DNA from: DASCOT01 sp036012155
GTDB lineage: Bacteria > Acidobacteriota > UBA890 > WLXD01
Reading direction: 5' to 3'
Assembly (NCBI GenBank): GCA_036012155.1
Contig: DASCOT010000218.1
Location: 1 to 5,068, forward strand
DNA length: 5,068 bases
Position 1 is the first letter of the stretch. Each line of letters opens with the position of its first letter. Below the pieces are notes generated by a model, which searched no databases, was not told the DNA's origin, and saw only the letters and a list, made by a program, of their open reading frames with translations. This document shows positions 1 through 5,068 of this stretch, piece after piece. Position numbers and translations under genes: made by a program.

Positions 1-1365
1 CGCCGCCCACGCCGGCGCCCCGATGACCGTCCCGTCCGGCCCCCACGCCAATCCGAACTCCGCTGCGCATGGTGCGCACAGGTTACGGAGAACGCCACCA
101 TCCATCGACACCGCGCGCACGGCGTTGCCCTGGCGAAAAGCCACGGATTCACCGTCGGGGGCAAACGTCGGCTTGTCCGCGCCTTCTGTGCCGTCTATCG
201 GCTCAGCAGTGAAGCTGTCGATGCGTCGTCGGTACAACATCGATACTCCGTCGCGCTCCGCCGAATAGACGAGCTCGGTGCCGGCTGGCGATACCGCCAA
301 CATCAAGTTCCGCACCGGCAGTAGCTGATCTTCGGGCACGATAATGCTGAACCGTTGCATCGGGGCAGCGATTGTGTCGGGGCCGGTAAGCGCGCCAAAC
401 ACGGCCCAAGCGGCCACCGTCGTGGCAACCGCCGCTACGGCCCACGGCGCCAACCGTGCAACGGCGCTGGATGGGAGCGGCAGCGGAGCGATTTCTGGCG
501 ACGGCGCCTCCTCCGAGCTCGCGTCTTCCATCTCCACTCGCACGTCACCGATGTCGCGCAGGCGACGCGCCGGTCCCTCGCGCAAGCAACGTTCGAGCAG
601 CCGGCGCAGGGCGGGCAGTATATCGGCGGGCAAGCGCGACCAGTCGGGTTCTTCCTTGAGAATGGCGGCGCGCATGTCGGACACGGTGTCCCCATCGAAG
701 GCCTTGCTACCGCTGAGCATCTCGTACAGCACGCAGGCGAACGCCCACACATCGGCGCGCCGATCGACCGGCTTGCCGCGCGCCTGCTCGGGGCTCATGT
801 AGGCAGCCGTCCCCATGATCACGCCGGTACCGGTGGCGGCCATCATGGTGGGTGACTGGCTCAGGTCCGAGGACGGCTCCCCGCTTGAGTCGTAGGCTTT
901 GGCCAGCCCGAAGTCGAGCACCTTCACGGTGCCATCGGGTGCCACCTGCACGTTGGCAGGCTTCAGGTCGCGATGGATGACGCCGGCATCGTGGGCAGCT
1001 TCGAGCGCCAGCGCGATCCGGCGACCGATCTCCAGTGCCTCATCGACCTCGATGCGACTGGTTGCAGCGATCCGCTGGTCGAGGCTCTGGCCCTCGACCA
1101 GCTCCATGGCGATGAAGCGCACACCGTCCGACTCGTCGAAGCCGTGGATCGTGGCGATGTTGGGATGGTTCAAGGAGGCAAGGAGCTTCGCCTCGCGCTC
1201 GAATCGAGCGAGCCGCTCTGGGTCGTCGGCGAAGTCCTCCGGCAGCACCTTGATGGCGACATCACGATCAAGGTTGGTGTCGCGCGCTCGGTACACCTCT
1301 CCCATTCCGCCTTCACCGAGCGGCGAGATGATCTCGTATTGGCCGAGCTGGGTGCCGGATTCCAT
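1..1365 (-). CDS. Transmembrane serine/threonine protein kinase with C-terminal PD40/TolB-like propeller (partial, 3' end cut by window edge)
   Basis: Reading the minus strand from ATG at 1365 gives 455 codons with no stop before the left edge. The kinase domain covers about residues 10-275. The glycine loop GEGGMG is at 17-22, the ATP lysine K39 in VAIK, the helix-C glutamate E58, the catalytic loop HRDLKPAN at 131-138 with catalytic D133, DFG at 151-153, the P+1 segment GTAAYMSPEQ at 185-194 and the structural Asp D205 in DVWAF. All key catalytic residues are present, so it should be an active ATP-dependent Ser/Thr kinase. An acidic, Pro-rich linker (281-300) leads to one hydrophobic helix (about 305-327). 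Propeller-like repeats follow, for example SPAGTELVYSA (359-369) and APDGESVAF (402-410). This architecture places the kinase in the cytoplasm and the propeller outside as a likely sensor. The start fits the family's usual N-terminus (G-x-x-L-G-x-Y-E-I). No clear Shine-Dalgarno precedes it; an in-frame GTG at 1422 would add 19 residues of unlike sequence. The substrate is unknown. Confidence 0.95.
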   Translation of the reverse strand, partial: MESGTQLGQYEIISPLGEGGMGEVYRARDTNLDRDVAIKVLPEDFADDPERLARFEREAKLLASLNHPNIATIHGFDESDGVRFIAMELVEGQSLDQRIAATSRIEVDEALEIGRRIALALEAAHDAGVIHRDLKPANVQVAPDGTVKVLDFGLAKAYDSSGEPSSDLSQSPTMMAATGTGVIMGTAAYMSPEQARGKPVDRRADVWAFACVLYEMLSGSKAFDGDTVSDMRAAILKEEPDWSRLPADILPALRRLLERCLREGPARRLRDIGDVRVEMEDASSEEAPSPEIAPLPLPSSAVARLAPWAVAAVATTVAAWAVFGALTGPDTIAAPMQRFSIIVPEDQLLPVRNLMLAVSPAGTELVYSAERDGVSMLYRRRIDSFTAEPIDGTEGADKPTFAPDGESVAFRQGNAVRAVSMDGGVLRNLCAPCAAEFGLAWGPDGTVIGAPAWAA

Positions 1366-1497
1366 GCCGCTACCACAGAGGGGTGGGTGAGCGCGTGAAG
1401 CGTATCGTCTATCCCGACGCACGGAGAACCGGTCCCGAGCCCGTGAGCTGACGACGGTACCATCGCCATCGGCTTTTCTGGAGACTCGCCGACTTCT

Positions 1498-1506
1498 TGC
1501 TACACT
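1498..1506 (+). promoter_or_regulatory. Candidate extended -10 promoter for the amidohydrolase
   Basis: The sequence TGCTACACT reads as an extended -10 element: TG, one base, then TACACT, which matches TATAAT at four of six positions. No good -35 box is found 16-18 bp upstream, which is tolerable for an extended -10 promoter. Transcription would begin near 1512-1514 and give a leader of about 110 nt before ATG 1624. The match is short and could be chance. Confidence 0.4.
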
Positions 1507-1610
1507 GCGAGCGCAATCCTGGGCACAGTGGTCGGATCGCTGGTGCACAGATTCGCCTATCACCTCGTTGAGATCGAACACCGGTCCTGTACTCACGGGA
1601 CTTGCAACCT

Positions 1611-1615
1611 GGAGG
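1611..1615 (+). promoter_or_regulatory. Ribosome binding site that sets the amidohydrolase start
   Basis: A perfect GGAGG core is followed by 8 nt and then ATG at 1624. This is ideal spacing and decides the start in favour of 1624 over the GTG at 1528, which lies 96 nt upstream in the same frame. Confidence 0.85.
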
Positions 1616-1623
1616 CTCCCGAA

Positions 1624-3366
1624 ATGGGGCTGCGCAGCATAGTCGCGTTGCTCGCCTTGGCCCAGGCGGCCGTCGGACCGGATGGCTCGCCCGCGGACAT
1701 GGTCTTCGTGAATGGGCCCGTTTATACAGTCGATGCCGCGCGAAGCTGGGCGTCCGCGGTGGTGGTGGCCGGTGATCGAATCACTTATGTCGGGGATGAC
1801 GCCACGGCGCGCGATTTCGTCGGCCCGGCGACACGTGTCGTCGACCTCGATCAGCGCATGCTGCTGCCAGGCTTCCAGGACTCCCACGTGCACCCCGGGA
1901 TGGTTCCCAATCCGGCCGACTACGTGAGGCTCGACGGCCTGATTCGTCGCCAGGACGTACTCGAGAAGATTCGACAGTATGCCCAGGCGCGGCCCGAGAA
2001 GCCGTGGATAGAGGGTGGCGGCTGGGACGAGACGGCGTTTCTCCCCAGCGGCCTGCCAACCCGGGAGATGCTCGATAGTGTGGTCCCCGACCGACCCGCC
2101 TATTTGGTCAACAACTCCGGCCACGGCGGCTGGGCCAATTCGCTGGCGCTGGCGGCCGCGGGTATCACCGCCGATACCCTCGACCCGCCCAATGGACGGA
2201 TTGAGCGCGACGCCGACGGTCAGCCCACCGGCGCACTGCACGAGGAATCGGCAATGGCATTGGTCGACGCTGTCATTGCGCCGCTGACGGCCGAGGCGCG
2301 CGTGGTGAATCTGTCGGCGGCGCTGGCGGAAATGAGTCGATTGGGCATTACGGCGCTCGAAGACGCCATGGCCACCCCCGAGATCGCGCGCGCCTACAAG
2401 ACGCTGGACGAGCGCGCCGAGCTGCACCAACGCACCAACCTGTGCTTGGCCCACGACCCCGCCGAAGACGATGACGCTCAGATCCGGTCGTTCCTGGCCC
2501 AACGCGCCGAGCTTGCCGGTCGCCGGCTACGGGCTGGCTGCGTGAAGCTCTTTCTCGACGGCGCCTACGGGTCTCACACAGTCGTCTTACTCGAGCCGTA
2601 TAGCGACGATCCGGAGAGGTACGGTAGGGGTGAGCTCTTTGTCGACCAGAGTCGACTCGACCGTCTTGTCACCCGCCTCGACGCCGAGGGGTTTCAGGTG
2701 CACGCACACGCTCAAGGCGACGGCGCCGTGCGTGCCGCCCTGGATGCCTTTGCCGTGGCTCGTCGGCGCAACGGGTTTCGTGACAATCGGCACACAATCG
2801 CCCACCTGTGTCTGATCGACGCCACCGATATCCCGCGGTTCAGGACCCTCGGTGTGATCGCCAACATGACCCCACTGTGGAGCCTTGGTGACGCCTGGGA
2901 AACGGTGTTCGCGCCCCGCTTGTTCGGGCCGGAGCGCAGCCAGCGCATCTTCCAGACGCGGACGCTCCTGGGCGCGGGCGTGACGATCGCCTGGGGCTCG
3001 GACTGGGACGTCACCGGGGTTTCACCCCTCGATGGGCTAGAGACCGCGACCACCCACCGCTATCCCGGTGGCATAGATCTCGCCGGCAATGAAGACAGCG
3101 CCTGGATTCCTGAAGAGAGGGTCAGCCTGGAGCAAGCGATCGTCGCCTACACCAGCGGCGGGGCGTATCTCATGCACGACGACAGCGAGAGAGGATCGCT
3201 CTCGGCAGGCATGCTGGCGGACTTCGTCGTTCTGGACAGCAACCTCTTCGAGAGAGCTCCCCTGGAGATCCACACCGTACAGGTCGACATGACGGTCGTC
3301 GGTGGACAGGTGGTGTATACGGCGCCTGTCCCAGCTTTACCGAGCGATGCTGGTCCTTCCCGCTGA
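1624..3366 (+). CDS. Exported metal-dependent amidohydrolase, amidohydrolase_3/YtcJ-like family
   Basis: The gene encodes 580 residues, typical for this family. The start at ATG 1624 is chosen for its GGAGG site and because it opens a short signal-peptide-like segment (MGLRSIVALLALAQA, likely cut near residues 14-18), suggesting periplasmic or surface location. A small beta-sandwich strand follows (DMVFVNGPVYTVD, 25-37), then the TIM-barrel hydrolase. The metal-site motif is H88-V-H90 in PGFQDSHVHPG. Other family marks are NNSGHGGWANS (163-173), VKLFLDGAYGS (307-317), HAHAQGDGAV (360-369), HTIAHL (390-395) and WGSDWDV (457-463), supplying the expected further histidine ligands and the catalytic Asp (D460). 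The C-terminal ADFVVLD and GGQVVY strands close the sandwich. Family members hydrolyse amide or N-formyl bonds in varied small molecules; the substrate here cannot be read from sequence. HTIAH stands where many relatives have RIEH. The next gene follows closely on the same strand, so co-transcription is likely. Confidence 0.93.
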   Translation: MGLRSIVALLALAQAAVGPDGSPADMVFVNGPVYTVDAARSWASAVVVAGDRITYVGDDATARDFVGPATRVVDLDQRMLLPGFQDSHVHPGMVPNPADYVRLDGLIRRQDVLEKIRQYAQARPEKPWIEGGGWDETAFLPSGLPTREMLDSVVPDRPAYLVNNSGHGGWANSLALAAAGITADTLDPPNGRIERDADGQPTGALHEESAMALVDAVIAPLTAEARVVNLSAALAEMSRLGITALEDAMATPEIARAYKTLDERAELHQRTNLCLAHDPAEDDDAQIRSFLAQRAELAGRRLRAGCVKLFLDGAYGSHTVVLLEPYSDDPERYGRGELFVDQSRLDRLVTRLDAEGFQVHAHAQGDGAVRAALDAFAVARRRNGFRDNRHTIAHLCLIDATDIPRFRTLGVIANMTPLWSLGDAWETVFAPRLFGPERSQRIFQTRTLLGAGVTIAWGSDWDVTGVSPLDGLETATTHRYPGGIDLAGNEDSAWIPEERVSLEQAIVAYTSGGAYLMHDDSERGSLSAGMLADFVVLDSNLFERAPLEIHTVQVDMTVVGGQVVYTAPVPALPSDAGPSR

Positions 3367-3418
3367 CAGCGCCGCGGAGAAGCATTTCTGCGCCAGTTTT
3401 GACGTAGCCTTCCTCACC

Positions 3419-4849
3419 GTGAAACTCCGAGCTCGGCGAGGCGCCCGCGGGGCACGGCGAATGCCCGTCTGTGCTCTCCTCCTTCTCATGCTCGCGGGTA
3501 GTGCTGCAGTCCCCAGCGCGACCCACAATCAAGCTGGCGTCACCCCCCTCACGGAAGGAAGCGATTGGCCCCGCTTCCTCGGACCGACCGACGACGGCAA
3601 GTCCCCGGAAACCGGGATTCTCACGGACTGGGGTGCGTCAGGTCCGCCGCTGGTTTGGGAGCACGTCGCCGGGGAGGGCTACGCCGGTGCGGTCGTGGCC
3701 GAGGGTCGGCTGTTCTTTTTCGATCACCATGATGGCCGGGCTCGGCTTGTTTGCCTGGATCCCGAAACCGGTACCGAAGTGTGGAGGAGTGAGCATCCCT
3801 CCGTTTACCAGGACTTCTACGGCTACAATCGCGGCCCCCGCGCCGCGCCGGTGGTGGACGGCGAGCGAGTGTTCACCTTTGGCGTCGAGGGCACGCTCCG
3901 CGCCCACCACGTGACCGACGGCCGGGTGCTGTGGGAGGTCGCTACCGCCGACCGCTTCGGCGTCGTGCAGAACTTCTTCGGTGCAGGCAGCTCGCCGATC
4001 GTCGAGGGCGATCTTCTGATCGCGATGGTGGGAGGTAGCCCGCCGGGCAGCGAAGGGATCCACTCGGGCCAGGTTGTGGGCAACGGCACGGGGATCGTTG
4101 CATTCGACAAGGCGACCGGTGAAGTCCGCTATGCGGTCAGCGATGAGCTCGCCGGCTACGCCAGCCCCGTGATCACGACGATTGCCGACAGACGCTGGGG
4201 CCTCATGTTCGCCCGCGGAGGCCTCGTCGGGTTTGACCCGACCAACGGGGCCATCGACTTCCACTTCCCGTGGAGGGCGCGCCCGCTGCAGAGTGTCAAT
4301 GCCTCCAACCCGGTGGTTGTCGACGACACGGTGTTTATTACCGAATCCTATGGCCGCGGCAGCGCGCTGCTACGGGTCAAGCCCGGTGGCTACGAAGTTA
4401 TCCGGCAGGACGGGCGACGAAACCAGAGCCTGGCGACCCACTACGGTAATGTCGTATTCCACGATGGGATCCTGTACGGATCGCACGGCCGCCACTCGGG
4501 CGCGGCGGAGTTGCGCGCCGTTGACCACGCCACCGGCGAGATCCGCTGGAGCGAGCCCGGGCTGGGATGGACGACTCTGCTCCACGTGGATGGGCATCTC
4601 ATCGTGTTGGGCGAGGACGGCCGCTTGCACCTTGTAGAGGTCACATCGGAGGCCTACCGTGCCAAGGCGTCCGTCAGACCGACCCGGGCAGACGGGACCA
4701 CACTCCTGAGAACGCCCTCCTGGAGCCCGCCGGTACTGTCGCACGGCCTCCTCTACCTGAGGGGTAGGGACAGGCTGATCGCGCTGGAGTTGATCCCCGG
4801 GCGTAACTTCGTCGGCACCAATAACCTGTTGTCAGCACCGAGTCACTGA
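3419..4849 (+). CDS. Exported PQQ-like (BamB-like) beta-propeller repeat protein
   Basis: About 476 residues if begun at GTG 3419. An N-terminal Arg/Lys-rich stretch (residues 2-14) and a hydrophobic core (about 17-30, VCALLLLMLAG) form a signal peptide, with cleavage likely after A30 or A34; there is no lipobox cysteine after LAGS. The mature protein opens with DWPRFLGP (49-56), a usual lead-in for PQQ_2-type propellers. Blade motifs of the 'D-x-x-T-G-x-x-x-W' kind recur: LVCLDPETGTEVW (110-122), TLRAHHVTDGRVLW (159-172), GIVAFDKATGEVRY (225-238), GLVGFDPTNGAIDF (268-281) and ELRAVDHATGEIRW (364-377), with weaker copies near the C-terminus (RLHLVEV, RLIALEL), giving a seven- or eight-bladed propeller. 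Such proteins act as scaffolds or, less often, quinoprotein enzymes; I see no separate catalytic or cytochrome domain, so no enzyme role is claimed. The start is uncertain. ATG 3461 (462 residues) loses the charged n-region. The longest frame from GTG 3302 would overlap the amidohydrolase by 65 bp and is unlikely. Neither likely start has a strong Shine-Dalgarno. Confidence 0.88.
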   Translation: MKLRARRGARGARRMPVCALLLLMLAGSAAVPSATHNQAGVTPLTEGSDWPRFLGPTDDGKSPETGILTDWGASGPPLVWEHVAGEGYAGAVVAEGRLFFFDHHDGRARLVCLDPETGTEVWRSEHPSVYQDFYGYNRGPRAAPVVDGERVFTFGVEGTLRAHHVTDGRVLWEVATADRFGVVQNFFGAGSSPIVEGDLLIAMVGGSPPGSEGIHSGQVVGNGTGIVAFDKATGEVRYAVSDELAGYASPVITTIADRRWGLMFARGGLVGFDPTNGAIDFHFPWRARPLQSVNASNPVVVDDTVFITESYGRGSALLRVKPGGYEVIRQDGRRNQSLATHYGNVVFHDGILYGSHGRHSGAAELRAVDHATGEIRWSEPGLGWTTLLHVDGHLIVLGEDGRLHLVEVTSEAYRAKASVRPTRADGTTLLRTPSWSPPVLSHGLLYLRGRDRLIALELIPGRNFVGTNNLLSAPSH

Positions 4850-4914
4850 GATAGAAGGTGGTCCTAACCCCGGGATCAGGTCAGTAGGGCTCGTACCCTC
4901 AGGAATATCAGCCG

Positions 4915-4936
4915 CCTACTGCCTCTTCGGGCTAGG
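4915..4936 (+). repeat. Bulged hairpin downstream of the propeller gene
   Basis: CCTA pairs with TAGG and GCC with GGC, separated on the left arm by a 2-nt bulge (CT), around a TCTTCG loop. This makes a 7-bp stem. It could mark the 3' end of the upstream transcript, but the sequence after it (TTGACATCGG) lacks the T-run of a rho-independent terminator. It may be chance in GC-rich DNA. Confidence 0.4.
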
Positions 4937-4960
4937 TTGACATCGGCTCTGGATCGGCAA

Positions 4961-4976
4961 AGGTTGTGTACAACCT
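4961..4976. promoter_or_regulatory. 16-bp palindrome, candidate operator
   Basis: AGGTTGT and ACAACCT are perfect 7-bp inverted repeats around a GT centre. A 2-nt spacer favours a DNA site for a dimeric regulator over an RNA hairpin. A further copy of the half-site AGGTTG lies at 4934-4939, exactly 27 bp upstream and overlapping the TTGACA hexamer. The position 69-84 bp before the start codon at 5045 suits control of that gene. The regulator is unknown. Confidence 0.4.
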
Positions 4977-4984
4977 ACACCTGG

Positions 4985-5024
4985 GTCGGATTTCAGAGGA
5001 ACCGTCGTTCCGCGCAGTTCCGAC
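4985..5024 (+). repeat. Nested stem-loop in the leader of the last gene
   Basis: GTCGGA (4985-4990) pairs perfectly with TCCGAC (5019-5024). Inside it GGAAC (4998-5002) pairs with GTTCC (5007-5011) around the loop CGTC. The outer stem ends 11 nt before the Shine-Dalgarno, so as RNA it could influence translation of the next gene. I recognise no known riboswitch class. Confidence 0.4.
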
Positions 5025-5035
5025 GCTAGAGAATC

Positions 5036-5040
5036 GGAGG
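5036..5040 (+). promoter_or_regulatory. Ribosome binding site of the last gene
   Basis: GGAGG lies 4 nt before ATG 5045. The core is perfect and the spacing slightly short. It is the main support that the ATG is a real start. Confidence 0.7.
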
Positions 5041-5044
5041 GACC

Positions 5045-5068
5045 ATGTCCTGGAGTAAGGATCGCAAT
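5045..5068 (+). CDS. Start of an unidentified protein (partial, cut by window edge)
   Basis: ATG 5045 behind a GGAGG site opens a frame reading MSWSKDRN to the window end without a stop. Eight residues are too few to identify a family or location. The frame is in the same direction as the amidohydrolase and propeller genes, but the 195-bp structured gap suggests it has its own control. Confidence 0.6.

Larger units (their letters stand above)
1366..1623. other. Divergent intergenic region between kinase and amidohydrolase
   Basis: These 258 bp separate the divergently transcribed kinase and amidohydrolase genes, so they should hold both promoters. A candidate rightward extended -10 element lies at 1498-1506 and the amidohydrolase ribosome binding site at 1611-1615. 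For the leftward kinase gene I found no convincing -35/-10 pair and no Shine-Dalgarno. No RNA gene or clear repeat was seen. An open frame from 1528 into the amidohydrolase also crosses this region, but its first 32 codons look like leader, not protein. Confidence 0.7.
4850..5044 (+). other. Structured intergenic region upstream of the last gene
   Basis: These 195 bp contain no open frame I would support. They hold, in order, a weak AGGG/CCCT hairpin (4886-4899), a bulged hairpin (4915-4936), a TTGACA hexamer (4937-4942), a 16-bp palindrome (4961-4976), a nested stem (4985-5024) and a Shine-Dalgarno (5036-5040). No T-run follows the hairpins, so I do not call an intrinsic terminator for the propeller gene. 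Confidence 0.65.

Noticed and set aside
820..840. Partial palindrome around GGTACCGGT
   Set aside because: It lies inside kinase coding sequence and is explained by GC-rich Gly/Thr/Val codons.
344..1398. Plus-strand open frames of 141-166 codons (344-802, 355-855, 899-1390, 973-1398)
   Set aside because: They lie antisense to the kinase gene, whose catalytic motifs run unbroken across the same bases. Their translations are Arg/Ser/Ala-rich with no recognisable domain.
1170..1469. Minus-strand open frame of 99 codons overlapping the kinase start
   Set aside because: It is out of frame with the kinase, overlaps its glycine-loop region and shows no motif.
3638..4264. Minus-strand open frame of 208 codons
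   Set aside because: It is antisense to the propeller gene, which shows clear repeats in its own frame. Long antisense frames are expected in GC-rich DNA.
4915..4942. Intrinsic terminator after the propeller gene
   Set aside because: The 7-bp stem has a 2-nt bulge and is followed by TTGACA, not a T-run.
4937..4965. TTGACA hexamer as the -35 box of a promoter for the last gene
   Set aside because: The hexamer is perfect, but no acceptable -10 box occurs 16-19 bp downstream (the bases there read AAGGTT-like).

Overview
The window is GC-rich and protein-dense. It looks like a chromosomal piece of a soil or environmental bacterium of the Acidobacteriota/Gemmatimonadota kind. This guess rests on gene style only: a 'Hanks kinase + membrane helix + PD40 propeller' receptor, a secreted YtcJ-type amidohydrolase and an exported PQQ-like propeller protein are all common there. 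No RNA gene or other taxonomic marker is present to confirm it. I see no mobile element, CRISPR array, tRNA or rRNA.

Layout. (1) Positions 1-1365, minus strand: the N-terminal 455 residues of a transmembrane serine/threonine protein kinase, running off the left edge inside its C-terminal propeller. (2) Positions 1366-1623: a 258-bp divergent intergenic region with a candidate extended -10 promoter reading right and a strong ribosome binding site for the next gene. (3) Positions 1624-3366, plus strand: a metal-dependent amidohydrolase (amidohydrolase_3, YtcJ-like) with a short signal peptide. (4) About 3419-4849, plus strand: an exported PQQ-like/BamB-like beta-propeller protein, 52-94 bp downstream of the amidohydrolase depending on its start and probably co-transcribed with it. 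(5) Positions 4850-5044: a 195-bp gap holding a hairpin, a 16-bp palindrome and a nested-stem leader. (6) Positions 5045-5068: the first eight codons of another gene behind a strong Shine-Dalgarno sequence.

How the genes may work together. The kinase would sit in the inner membrane, with the kinase domain in the cytoplasm and a TolB/PD40-like propeller outside. The amidohydrolase and the PQQ-like propeller are both predicted to be exported. A shared extracytoplasmic theme is therefore visible, but a functional link between the kinase and the two plus-strand genes is only inferred from divergent placement.

I did not find a convincing new biological system. The least explained stretch is the structured intergenic region 4850-5044. 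The most practically useful observations are the corrected starts of the two plus-strand genes and the kinase, which is easy to miss because it lacks a stop codon inside the window.
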